Of a stretch of 64,000 bases of DNA, positions 53,718 through 64,000 are shown in pieces. The DNA lies in the NCBI GenBank assembly GCA_916048095.2, contig OU696582.1:5424001-5488000 (forward strand). The letters are read 5' to 3'. Every line of letters starts with the position of its first letter. Position 1 is the stretch's first letter. A model generated the notes under the pieces. That model saw only the letters and a program-made list of their open reading frames with translations, did no database searches and was not told the origin of the DNA. This DNA is from Sacculina carcini. Taxonomy: Eukaryota > Arthropoda > Thecostraca > Sacculinidae. A program made the translations under genes and the position numbers.

Positions 53718-53892
53718 CCTAATCAAGCTTTATATCTCTCTGATCTGCTCTCTCCCTCTTCTAATCCGAATTTCCGTCATTCTGCTCCTCTATGCTGTCC
53801 TCGCGCCCTCAATGAATCTGCCTGGTCTTCTAAATCGTTCTCGTTCTACGGTCCTCGATTATATAACTCGCTCCCTTCTCATATCACCTGCT
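53718..53892 (+). pseudogene. L2-like fragment B
   Basis: Repeats 53150-53325 of copy A (LYISLICSLPLL region to the NLPGLLNRSRS text) directly after the (TGAAC)n tail. It ends abruptly at catatcacctgctgg. Confidence 0.85.
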
Positions 53893-54002
53893 GGACTAGG
53901 CCACAATGAGGCCAAATGTTCGCGTGCGAAAATTTGCGGCTATTGCGCTGGCTCTCATCGATCTGTCAACTGCGACCGCACAGCGCCGCTGAAGTGCAAT
54001 AA
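53893..54002 (+). pseudogene. Orphan double zinc-knuckle fragment
   Basis: Encodes GHNEAKCSRAKICGYCAGSH followed by RSVNCDRTAPLKCNNC, the CCHC array of I/Jockey-type ORF1 proteins. It is only about 110 bp, different in style from the flanking L2-like sequence and fused to it on both sides. Confidence 0.65.
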
Positions 54003-57000
54003 CTGTGCAGTCTCTTCTCGCCTCCATTCGCGCTCATCGTTTCTCTCGTCGTGTCCTTCGTTTGTCTCTGTTCGCGAATCTATTCGTTTGCGTACTGCCA
54101 CTTCTGATGACCTCCTGTTCCATCCCTCGACTGCGGCTTCCTCCTCTCCACCTTCCTCTCTTCCGTCTTCATTGTCCTCGCTTCAATCGTCCGCTTGACT
54201 ACCTTCCCTTCCATCCGCACCGTCGTCCCGTTGTTCTGCCCCCTCGCCTTCCTTTCACCATTTTTCCAACTCCTCACCTGATCTTCAACCTGCTGCTTCT
54301 TCATGCTCTTCTTCGTCTTTTTCTATCGTTTTCCTTAACATAAGATCTTGTCGAAACAAATTCACCTACCTTAACCACCTTCTCTGCTTTCATGTCCTTT
54401 CAATACTCTGCCTAGCCGAAACCTGGCTATTTGAGTCTGATATTCCATCTTTCATGGCTAACCTTCCTTCTAATTTTTCTTTTTTTTCACAAATCCCGTT
54501 CTGATTCTAAACTCTCTGGTGGTGGAGTGGGCTGCATCTTTTCCAAATCTCGTCCAATATATATCTTATCTGATCCCATTCCTCCCCCTTCTTTCGAATT
54601 TCTTCAACTCTGTATGTCATGCAGTCGCTCCTCTCATAAATTCTTCCACTCTGTATGTCATGCAGTCGCTCCTCTCATAAATTCTGTATTCTCGTTATCT
54701 ACCGGCATAATCACCCCTGGTCTACTCTTCTTTTTTTCTCTGAGTTCTCCTCGCTCCTTGACGCTATAGTTTTTTCTTTCTCCAGCCGTTTCATTGTCCT
54801 TGGTGATTTTAACTTTTGGGTTGACTATCCCTCTCGCTCCTCCTTCGCATCGACTTTCATTTCTATTCTTGATTCTCATGGTCTAGTCTCCCCTGTTTCC
54901 TCTCCCACTCACACATCGGGTCATTCTCTTGATCTAGTCCTTTTCCCTTCTCCAGTTCTTTCTTCTGATGTACCGCCATCCGAAGTCATTGTTCCTCCTC
55001 CTGATCCTCTCTTCTCTGACCACAGTCTTATCCTTACGTCATTGCCGGCGGATAAATCCTCTAATCCTCCACCAGCATTCACCCTTTTCAGAAATTTCAG
55101 GAATTGTATTCCTCTTACGTTTCACAATCTTCTATCTAACCATTTCCCTTTGCATGTTCTTCACTCACTCCCTCCGTCTTCAATTTATCCCTTCTTATAC
55201 TCCATTTTGTCTGATATCAATAACCTCATTTTTCCTCTCTCGTTCCGCTCTCACCGTCCTCGTGTTTCTCCTTGGAGCTGTCCCTCTCTTACTTGTCTTA
55301 AGCGCCGTCTCCGGGCTTTGGAGCGTATCTGGCGACACACTCGGCTCGCGGATGACTGGTCGGCCTTTTGCTCTGCTCGTTCTAACTATATTTCCTCCCT
55401 CTCCTCTGCTAGGCAAGCTTACTACTCCTCACGCCTTTCCTCTCTATCTCGCTCTTCCAAAGTCCTCTGGAATATACTCAACTCTCTTTGCGGTCTCCGT
55501 CCTCCCTCTACTAGTTCTTCTCTCACTGCTGACGAACTCTCTTCCTACTTCGTGATCAAAATTGAATCTGCGCAATCTAAAATCCCTCTCGTGAATGTCC
55601 CTCTCTCGTACTACATCCCACTGCCAGCTCTCGTATTTTTCTCAACTGGTTCTCTCCGACTTCCTTTCTCTTCTGTCCACATGTAAATTCGTTTCCTCTC
55701 CTGCTGATCCCATTAAGCACGCCCATGTACATCCTATCCTCAAAAAACCTTCTCTCGATCCTTCTTTATGTAGTAACTATCGTCCTATATCCCTCCTCAG
55801 CTTTCTCAGCAATTTTCTCTCAGTTATACCCTTATGTCTGCAATGCTCTTGATTCTCACCAATCCGGTTTCCGCCCTGGTCATTCTACTGAATCCGTTCT
55901 CATTTCTGTCTCCCAAGGTATTCTTTCCTCCTTCTCTTATCGTCATTCTGTTCTTCTAGTTCTACTTTATATGAGCTCTGCCTTTGACTTGGTTGATCAT
56001 TCTATTATCATCGATGACCTCCTCCATATCGGTGTCTCGCATTCCGCTCTCTCACTACTTCGTTCTTACTTGCATGCTCGCACTTTTTCTGTTAAGTTCA
56101 ATTCCTCCGTTTCTACTGTGCTCCCTCTTAAGTCCGGTGTTCCTCAAGGCTCTATTCTTGGTCCTCTCCTTTTCAATGTCTACATGTCTTCTCTTTGTCC
56201 CATCCTTAGGCGCTACTCCATTCATTTCCATATTTATGCAGACGATATCCAATTATATCTCCCTTGCTCTCTCTCGCATCCTAATATCTTGTCTGACGTA
56301 CTTTCTGCTATCTCGACCTGGACCTCCTCACGTCGCCTCCTCTTGAACACTTCTAAATCTGAATTTATCGCTCTTCATCCTCCTCGTATTGCTCCTCCTT
56401 TCCTCCCCTTGTCTCTTTCAGTGACTGTTAAAAATCTCGGTGTTATTTTTTACTTTTCCCTTTCCTTCTCAACCAATATCCCTTCTACTGCTCGCACTTG
56501 TCGCTTGATTCTTCGCTCGCCTTATCCTATCCGTCCCTGTCTCGATCAGCCCTCTGCAATGAAGCTTATTCATTCTCTTATCTTTTCCAGACTCGACTAC
56601 TGCAGCTCACTCCACTTCAGCTGTCCTAATTATTCTTTAAAAATTCTTCAGCGCGTAATAAATCAGTCCTGTCGTTTTGTTTTGCATCCTATCTTCTGTC
56701 GCCATACGTCTCCTTTTCTGTTTCAATTTCGTTGGCTTCCTATTGAATCGCGCATTCACTTCAAAATCTGCTGCATAATATTCAAACTCTTACATGCTCC
56801 TAATCAACTTTTATATCTTTCTGATCTGCTCTCTCCCTCTTCTAATCCCACTTCCCGTCATTCTGTTCCTCTATGCTGTCCTCGGGCCCTCAATGAATCT
56901 GCCTGGTCTTCTAAATCGTTCTCGTTCTACGGTCCTCGATTATATAACTCGCTCCCTTCTCATATCACCTCCTCGCTCACGTATCGATCTTTTACATCTT

Positions 57001-57399
57001 CCCTACGTAAACATCTTGTCGAAATTTCCTTTGATCCCGCGACTCATTCCTTGACTCCTTTTGCCTCTCTCTGATATTTGTGGGGGCGCGAATGCATGTA
57101 TGCTTGTGTTTACCTATGTTTTAGTCTAATTATGTTTATTGTACTCTGTTATTGTGGTCTTCAATCACCCTTCAATGTGTTCTTCTCATTGTGTAAATGT
57201 GTTCATTGCGTTATTTGAATCGTGTAATATTTATTCATTCATGTGTTCTTTTTATTGTTTCCGTAATTGTATTTATAGCTTGTTTTCTTTTTATTGTAAC
57301 TGTTTTAGCTTTGTCCGCTTGTTCATACTGTTTAGCTGCTGCGCGCCCGTGCATCACAGGCGCTATAACAAATACACTGAACTGAACTGAACTGAACTA
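54003..57399 (+). pseudogene. L2-like element copy C with endonuclease and RT
   Basis: Endonuclease: LNIRSCRNKFTYLNHLL and ILCLAETWLFESD near 54340-54440, FIVLGDFNFWVDYPS near 54795, SGHSLDLVLFPSPV and FSDHSLILTSL near 55010. The RT begins near 55690 (HVHPILKKPSLDPSL, SNYRPISLLSFL) and, after a frame change, is open from 55725 to 57074 (449 codons) with FIYM-type insertions but intact FHIYADDIQLYLP. The 3' UTR ends in gcgctataacaaatacac and a (TGAAC)n tail at 57376-57398. At least three frameshifts in the 5' half. A 50-bp direct repeat of tctgtatgtcatgcagtcgc lies at 54611-54665. Confidence 0.88.
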
Positions 57400-57553
57400 T
57401 GTGTGACCGTGTTACTGCTGACGTGGACCAATCAACTGATGACACGACATGACCTGACCGACCCTATATAAGTCCGCAGGAAATTAAATACACGCTCATT
57501 CTGTTCCACATCGTGGCCGGGGTTTGCATACTTTTGGAGTATTAAGCGCTACA
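57400..57553 (+). repeat. Putative 5' LTR of CsRn1-type gypsy
   Basis: TGTGTGACC...GCTACA, 154 bp, with TG...CA ends. It contains a CCAAT box (57428), a TATATAAG box (57465-57472) and a primer-binding site just after it. It starts one or two bases after the L2 (TGAAC)n tail. No second copy was found after the pol end. Confidence 0.6.
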
Positions 57554-57555
57554 AG

Positions 57556-57571
57556 TGGTGACCCTACGACG
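57556..57571 (+). other. Primer-binding site (tRNA-Trp-like)
   Basis: TGGTGACCCTACGACG. The first nine bases match the tRNA-Trp-type TGGTGACCC site used by CsRn1 elements; the rest differs. Confidence 0.55.
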
Positions 57572-57738
57572 TTCTATCATTTTCTTTTCATATTATTGGT
57601 TCATATTCAATTCCGTTACCTTTATTTTCGCTGCTTACTTATCTTCTGGTCATTTTCTCCGTTATTTAATTTTCATTGCCATCATTTTGCGTCACATTAT
57701 CGTGCTGTCACATTCATCCACATCATTTCACCCTCATC

Positions 57739-58552
57739 ATGGAGACGGAATATCCCAAGCCCACACCGCATCGTGCTGACGCCGAGGACGCCGCCACTGA
57801 GGACGCCGGTATCCACCACGTCTCAGTCAAACCACCGCAGTTTGTCGAAACGGACGCGGAGGCGTGGTTCAGGGTGCTGGTGTCTCAATTCAAGCTGAGC
57901 CGCATGACGGTCGAGGCGACCAAGTTTCATCACGCCATGTCAGCGCTGCCGACCAACGTCATCAGACGGCTCGCCACCAGTGTGCTGGACTCGGAGAATT
58001 TCACGCTGCTCCGAGCTGAGGTCCTCAGGATCTTCGAGCGCACCAAGACAGAAATCTTCGAGGAGCTGATGGAGAAGGCGACAATATCCGCGCAAACATT
58101 CGGCGCTGATGTGCGAGCTGCAGATCCTGGCGCGCATAGTGGGAGCCTCGGACCACCTCATTCGTCACAAATTCACCCAAACTCTGCCGCCATCCATCGG
58201 TCCTGTCCTGGCAGCAAAGACGACCCTTTCTCTCGACCAATTAGCGGAGTTAGCGGACTACCTGATGCTTCTCGCCAGGTCCTACCAGTCAGCACAACCG
58301 TTCGCAGTCCTCAACACCTCCGGCAACCAACAACCGGCCAATTACCAGCGTGGACCGAGTGGACGTGGACCGAGGCCGTTCCGCAGAGGCCAGCGATCCA
58401 AAGTTTGTCTTGGCCACTACTTGTACGGCCCCGAGGCTAGAACGTGTAAGCCGTGGTGTACGTGGCGGGACAAACGCACTGTCGTCACGATGAAGCCGTC
58501 GTCGCGCCCTGCGTCTCGATCCACGTCTCCGCAGCACCAGCCGGAAAACTAG
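57739..58552 (+). pseudogene. CsRn1-type gag with CHCC knuckle
   Basis: Starts METEYPKPTPHRADA. The capsid-like core AEAWFRVLVSQFKLSRMTVE is typical of CsRn1/Kabuki gag. A +1 frame change near 58105 leads to the second half (ARIVGASDHLIRHKFTQTL, PSIGPVLAAKTTLSLDQLA). The unusual knuckle follows: CLGHYLYGPEARTCKPWC, i.e. C-x2-H-x9-C-x3-C, the hallmark of the CsRn1 clade in place of CCHC. Pol begins in the -1 frame relative to this second half, overlapping it by about 100 bp. Gag would form the particle. Confidence 0.85.
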
Positions 58553-60507
58553 AGCGGCAGGCTATGGTGGCTGCACCATCAGGTCTGCCGCTTCTAAAAG
58601 TTGTCGCCCGTGTTGGTGGACGCTGGGTACAGTTCGTGGTCGACACCGGCGCCGGAATCTCCATCGTCCCGCCGAGCATGGTGAACAGGTCCTCTCTGTG
58701 TCCTACTTCGGTTCGGATTTATGCAGCCAACGGCCAGCCCATGTCGGTTCATGGCGAGGCCCAACTGCAGATGGACGCGCCGAAGCTGCGACGCACCTTC
58801 ACGTCGACGTTCGTCGTATCGGACTCTGTTTACCCTCTGCTCGGCCACGATTTCCTCCGGCACTTTGAACTCATCGTCGACTGTCGCAACAGCTGCATCC
58901 GCGACGCCACGACAACGTTGAGAGCGCCTGCAACCGTCGGCCGTGAGCAACGCGTGGGCCTGCTGGTGAATGATTTGAGTCACCTGCCGGCGTATGTCCG
59001 TTCGCTGCTGACTCAACATTCACCACTGATCTCACCGCGTGAGGTCAACTGCCGGAATGTGATGCCCGTCCATCACAACATTGACACCGGCAGTGTGGCC
59101 CCTGTTTTCGCTCGCCCGCGTCGACTCACACCCGACAAAGAGGCCGCCGCAAAAGCCGCCTTGGACCACCTCATAGAGGCCGGCATCGTCCGTCTATCGA
59201 GCTCGCCGTGGTCTTCTCCGCTCCACATGGTCGCCAATAAGACTCCCGGTGAGTGGCGCATCACGGGAGACTATCGTGCGCGTAACGCCCGCACGGTACC
59301 AGACAGGTACCCTCTCCCGCAGGTGCAGGACTTGTCGGCGCGGCTGGCGGGCATGGCGGTGTTCTCCAAGCTGGACCTGCTGCAGGCGTACTACCAGGTG
59401 CCAATTAACGAGGACGACATTCCGAAGACCGCCGTCGTCACTCCGTTCGGACTCTTCGAGTACTTGTTCATGCCGCTGGGGTCGCGCAACGCCGGCGCCA
59501 CCTTCCAGCGGCTGATCAACAGCGTTATTGGACACCTGGAGTGTACGTTTGCTTACCTGGACGATGTGCTGGTTTTCTCACGGGATGAAGAGCATCACAA
59601 GCGCGACCTGTCTGCTGTATTTGGGGTTTCGAACAGTATGGCCTCCGCCTGTCCCTAGAGAAGTGCTCGTTCTTCCAGACGAGCATCGACTTCCTGGGCC
59701 ACAATATCACAGCTGACGGAGTTCGCCCTCCGGACGCCAAGATCGCCGCCATCAGCGATTTCCCAGCACCTTCGGACTCTTCCTCTCTCCGACGTTTTCT
59801 CGGAATGGTGGGTTTTTACATGCGAATGATTCCGGGTTTCGCCAAGATAGTCCACCCACTCTCGGAACGGACCAAGATGCAGCCCAACGCCAAGTCTCTC
59901 ACGTTAGATGACGAAGAGAGAGCGGCATTCTTCGCTATCAAGGAGGCGCTGGAGAACGCGTGCACTCTTCCGAATCCGCTTCCCAAGTGCTCACACCTGC
60001 AGCTCGTCATCGACAGCTCGTCCACGGCCGCCGGCGCGGCCCTGCATTAAATGGTCGACGGCAGCCCGCAACCGGTATCCTTCTTCTCGAAGAAGCTGTC
60101 CGTGGCGCAAAGGAAGTACTCAGTGTACGACCGCGAGCTGCTGGCCGCCTACTACGCCGTGCTGCATTTCCGGCACCACCTGGAGGGTCGATCGGTGACG
60201 CTGCTGACCGACCACAAGCCGCTTTTGTCGGCGTTCAGCAGTCCCAACGACGTTCAGTAGTCCCAAGAAGTCTGACCGTCAGCAGCGCCACTGATCGTAC
60301 ATCACCGAGTACGTGTCGGATGTGCAGCACATCAAGGACGCTGACAACATGGTCGCAGACTGTCTTTCACGCAACGTGAACGCTGTGGAAATCGATGTGT
60401 GCGACCAGCCAGACATCACACGCGCACAAGCAGATGACGCTGAAACCCAGACTGCTGCTGCTTCGCTGACGCCGGTGAACGTCAGGAGATCTTCCGTTGT
60501 TTTGTGA
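58453..60507 (+). pseudogene. CsRn1-type pol: protease, RT, RNase H
   Basis: Protease: VQFVVDTGAGISIVPPS and PLLGHDFLRHFELIVDC. RT: RPRRLTPDKEAAAKAAL, GEWRITGDYRARNARTVPDR, FSKLDLLQAYYQVPI, PFGLFEYLFMPLGSRNAGAT and FAYLDDVLVFS (catalytic YLDD intact). A frameshift near 59627 is followed by YGLRLSLEKCSFF and FLGMVGFYMRMIPGFAKI. RNase H: LVIDSSSTAAGAALH, a TAA stop at 60048-60050, then FFSKKLSVAQRKYSVYDREL and LTDHKPLL. A small direct duplication (cagtcccaacgacgttcagtagtccc) and another frameshift lie near 60245. The element cannot make an active pol. Confidence 0.92.
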
Positions 60508-61699
60508 CCTGTTGACTCCATACCCCAGACCGTTCCTGCCCGAGAAGTGCCGCTTACCTGTGTTCAATCAAATGCACAGTCTGTGCCACCCAGGTATTGC
60601 GGCCAGTGTCAAGATGATCAAATCTCGGTATGTCTGGCCGAAGATGGAGTCAGATGTCAAATCGTGGGTCCGAGCCTGCACCGCGTGCCAGCAGGCCAAG
60701 ATCACCAGTCACACCAAGTCGCCACGGACAGAATTCGACGTTCCAAGTACACGCTTCGAGTGCGTCCACTTGGACATAGTGGGACCGCTGCCGCCGGCCA
60801 CGTCGCGCTACCACCTGCAGTCGACGCCCTACCGCTACCTGTTGACCTGTATCGACAGAGCCAGCCGTTGGTCCGAGGCCCTGCCGCTGACGGAAATCTA
60901 TGCCGCGTCCGTCGCTGAGGCCTTCATGTACCACTGGATATCCCGGTTTGGTGTGCCACTTCGTGTGGTGACTGACCGCGGTACCCAGTTCGAGTCGGAG
61001 CTGTTCCGTGAGCTTTCCGCCCTGGTCGGTTTCCACCGTGTGAGGACTACGGCATACCACCCGCAGTCAAACGGCCTCGTGGAAAGACTCCATCGTGTGA
61101 TAAAAATAGCTTTAGCTCGGCGACAGGACTGGCTCTCGTCACTGCCGTTGGTGATGCTGGGTGTGCGACTGCTGCCGACTGAGTCTGGTATTTCTCCTTT
61201 CACAGCTGTCACTGGCGGATACCTGCTGTGTCCCAGAGTCCCGATGGGCGACACCGTCTCGAACAGGACGCAGCACCAGTTTGTGATGGAGTTGGCCCGG
61301 AGGATGCAGGAGGTGGATTTCCCCAACATGTCGGCCGGTACAGTGCACGGTACGTCTCCGTCTTATGTGCCGACTAAGCTGATGTCCTGTGAGCAGGTGT
61401 GGGCTCGTGTGGACCGAGTGCGAAGACCGCTGGAGGCGCCTTACCGCGGTCCGCTCCGCGTCGTTTCGAGGTCTCCGAAGGTGTTAAAGGTCGCCCTACC
61501 AACTGGCGGGTCGGAGACTGTGTCAATCGACCGCCTCAAACCGGCCGTCGTTCCAGCCGCAGTTTCTGCCGCCAAACTGGCACCGTCTGCACCTTCCACA
61601 CCAGCTCCGAGAACTGCAACCGCCCCAACTCCCACCCCTGTACCGGCGCCTCGTGCCTATCCGCCACCGCAGCTGCCACTGCAGCCGCAGGTGCTCTAA
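60497..61699 (+). pseudogene. CsRn1-type integrase
   Basis: Open for 400 codons in a frame shifted from the RNase H. HHCC finger: FNQMHSLCHPGIAASVK and CTACQQAK. Catalytic core: CVHLDIVGPLPPA (D), RVVTDRGTQFES (D), QSNGLVERLHRVIKI (E). The C-terminal GPY/F-like module (APYRGPLRVVSRSPKVLKV, SIDRLKPA) and a Pro/Ala-rich end follow. All three catalytic acids are present. The stop is at 61697-61699. Integrase would insert the cDNA. Although this domain is open, upstream breaks make expression unlikely. Confidence 0.9.
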
Positions 61700-62850
61700 A
61701 AACCAAGAAAAGTTGCGCTAAAAAATCCTAAAAGTGGCGCTAAAAAGTTGCACTTTAAATTTCACTAAAACGAGTAAATGAGTAGTGAGAATCACTGAAT
61801 TATGAAAAACATACTTTTGTGAGGAAAATTTGTACTCTTTGTATTTGTACTCTTTAAAATTTGTACTCATTCGGTAACTACTACCACAATACGTTTTGAG
61901 CACTCGCGGTTGTGCTAGAATTGCATGTTTCATGAGCTTCAACTGTAGCAGTCGTTGGGGTTTTTCTGGTGTGCGCCGCCAGCGTCCCTAATTCCTTTAT
62001 TAATGTTAATGTAATGTTTATTAGTATGTGTGGATAAACTATGTGTTGGTGTGAATTCGTTTATTCGCGTGTTATGAGAAATGAATATTTGTTCGTTGTA
62101 ATTAATTTATAGTAAAGACAGCGGGAGAGTTGAGGGCATATTCTCAGCGTCGTCTGTCTTTCCCTTTCTTTCTGTTCGCTGCTCTCGTCCCGTGAAAATC
62201 GCCGCTGTCTCTACGCTGTTACAATACAAGTGCTGAATCAGACTCGCTCGTAGCTGTCAAGTTACACCAACGGCTATCAACTCGCGCTACACAACTGTCT
62301 ACCTGACTGGTGATTTGGATGCGCTAAAAATCGCAAATAGTTGCGCTAATAAGTTGAACTCAATGGTTCGCTAAATATCGTCAATTTTAAATAATAGGGT
62401 AATACAATTTAAATACTGAAATCACTCCTTAACATTAAACTTGGGGGTTTCCATTACACCTAAAAAAATATAGTAGAATTTTATTGCCCAAATGCACCTG
62501 TCTACATCGTGTATATCAGGGTGATATGTCAAGATATTATTATCGAATGTATAGTATGTGAATGTGCGCGTGCACACGCAGGATGCCTAGCACCACACAC
62601 GGACACAATGTTCACCCGCCTTCCAGATACATTATTACCGAGTTTATGTTGACAATACATGAACATTTGCTGCATTGTACACCCCTACAACTGACAATTT
62701 TTCTCGATAGTGTGAAACAATTGTCCTAAATCTAAATAGTTGCTCTTAAATATGAAAAAAGTTGCCAACGTTGCGCTAAAAACAAAAAGTTGCAAAAATT
62801 TGCATTAATAACATATTTAATACTTACCTCAGATCAATAAAATATTTATT
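61700..62850. other. Non-coding stretch after the gypsy element
   Basis: No 3' LTR resembling 57400-57553 was found. Short scattered motifs gttgcgctaa recur near 61712, 62352 and 62772, suggesting a decayed repeat. No ORF of interest. Confidence 0.5.
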
Positions 62851-63190
62851 TTTGGGCTCCTTATGATGAACGCATTCTATAATAAAAAAGTTGCATTTGC
62901 AACAAGAGGTCACCCTAATTATGAGGTATCTTGGTATTAAGTATGGTCTGAATCGACTGCTTTATCAATACTCTCTATAATCATGTTTTTTGGGCTCCTT
63001 ATGATGAACGCATTCTATAATAAAAAAGTTGCATTTGCAACAAGAGGTCACCCTAATTATGAGGTATCTTGGTATTAAGTATGGTCTGAATCGACTGCTT
63101 TATCAATACTCTCTATAATCATGTTTCCTTTTCACCTTGATTATGAGATATCTTGGTATTAAGTATGGTCTGAATTGACTGCTTTATCAA
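62851..63190. repeat. 138-bp tandem repeat, two full copies and one partial
   Basis: tttgggctccttatgatgaa begins at 62851 and 62989. Copies are almost identical. A third, more diverged partial copy (caccttgattatgagatatc at 63133) lacks the first part of the unit. Confidence 0.95.
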
Positions 63191-63199
63191 GACTATATT

Positions 63200-63434
63200 T
63201 TTTTTAGAATTTTCCATTTTTCTAGAATTTTTGATAATTGAGGAAGAAGTTTGTTCTTTTGCCTTTTTTGAAAGTTTGTATGACTTTGGCTGTTTTCATT
63301 TGAGCAGGGAAAACTCCACATGTGAACGACAGGCTGGAAACATACTGAAGAGGTTTTGAAATGAATCTGACAGCTGTTTTTAGCAATCTCATGTCGATAA
63401 AGTCATCATCACAGTCAGGATTTCTTGCTCTCAC
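63200..63434 (-). pseudogene. CR1-superclade RT fragment
   Basis: DCDDDFIDMRLLKTAVRFIS, SSLSFTCGVFPAQMKTAKVI and FKKGKRTNFFLNYQKF: the start of an RT (compare AKVIPLYKRGD...NYRPI in element E). Frameshifted at the end and cut on both sides. Confidence 0.75.
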
Positions 63435-63439
63435 ATGAC

Positions 63440-64000
63440 ATGATGACTAGGGCTGTCAAAAAGTAACCTAAAAATCAGAAAAATTAATTTTATTTTCGAG
63501 AAAAAGTAACCTAAAAATAACCTGAGTTCTAAAGTTATTATCACTTTTGTATCGTTTTATCACATGTTTATCACGCCTTCGCTGATTAGTGCGCTATGTG
63601 AAATACACGGTTTGCTTGTTGTTTGTTTGTGAACATATAAAGTAACCTAAGAATCAATAAAGAGATAACCTAAGAATAACCTCCTTCAAAAAAGGTCAAT
63701 TTCTGCTTGCAGTTCTGAAGGAAGAAAATACACCAGTCCTTCTTTTTTATCATCTTTCCGAGTTGGTACTACTTTTCCACCCTCTCCGATCTGGTACCAT
63801 TTTTACAACAAACAACCAAAAGTGACTTAACATAATTTAGCTAACATCGAAAAAAGGAGCATAGCCATCAAAATTTAATTTTAAGTGGGAAGCTCATACA
63901 AATGCGAAATACACTAATTGCAAATGTAAATATTTTTAGTAATGGTCGCAATAATGTTCTTTATATTTTTCCAATAAACTTTTTATCAAATAGCACGTAC
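63440..64000. other. Non-coding right edge
   Basis: Starts tagggctgtcaaaaagtaacc and repeats aagtaacctaa four times, possibly the left end of a hAT-type MITE. No gene seen. Confidence 0.4.

Overview
This window is nuclear DNA from an animal, most likely an invertebrate. It holds one large host gene, talin, encoded on the minus strand at 25015-33075 as a single uninterrupted reading frame of 2,686 codons. Talin is a metazoan/amoebozoan adhesion protein, and the FERM head, helical rod and C-terminal tail here are animal-like. Almost everything else is transposable-element DNA and simple repeats: CR1/L2-superclade non-LTR retrotransposons, Ty3/gypsy elements, Penelope-like elements (PLEs) with GIY-YIG endonuclease, hAT elements and MITEs, and long (TA)n, (CA/TG)n and (TTG)n tracts. 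I cannot name the phylum. The 138-residue talin tail extension and the element repertoire suggest a protostome, but that is inference.

Layout. 1-6.8 kb: a minus-strand gypsy element (LTR, primer-binding site, gag, then protease-RT). It is split by a nearly complete minus-strand non-LTR element whose ORF carries a 2A-like motif, a PHD-type finger, an endonuclease and an RT. 7.1-9.9 kb: a ~0.6 kb foldback element, then a ZBED-type hAT transposase gene whose N- and C-terminal halves lie on opposite strands. 10-12.4 kb: a cluster of PLE ends arranged as hairpins between (TA)n tracts, with hammerhead-like motifs next to the PLE start codon. 12.4-24 kb: mostly non-coding, with a 60-bp tandem repeat, an L2-like RT relic and four MITE/hAT-like insertions, three of them with exact 8-bp target duplications. 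25-33 kb: talin. 33.6-35.8 kb: retroelement scraps.

36.3-51.4 kb is a stack of insertions. A CR1-like element (G) is interrupted at 38624 by element H, with a 7-bp duplication. H is itself interrupted by a near full-length element E in opposite orientation. G is interrupted again at 45174 by a minus-strand L2-like copy, which contains element F (ORF1, endonuclease, RT), which in turn contains a PLE-type palindrome. 52.1-57.4 kb: two closely similar L2-like copies with (TGAAC)n tails. 57.4-61.7 kb: a CsRn1-type gypsy element with LTR, CHCC gag and a frameshifted pol, and no recognisable 3' LTR. 61.7-64 kb: non-coding, with a 138-bp tandem repeat and one RT scrap.

No tRNA, rRNA, CRISPR or bacterial operon was seen. 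Only talin looks like a functional host gene. The 2A element ORF is the most intact mobile ORF. The talin stop codon lies inside a perfect splice-donor sequence, so the true 3' end of the gene may be further left.
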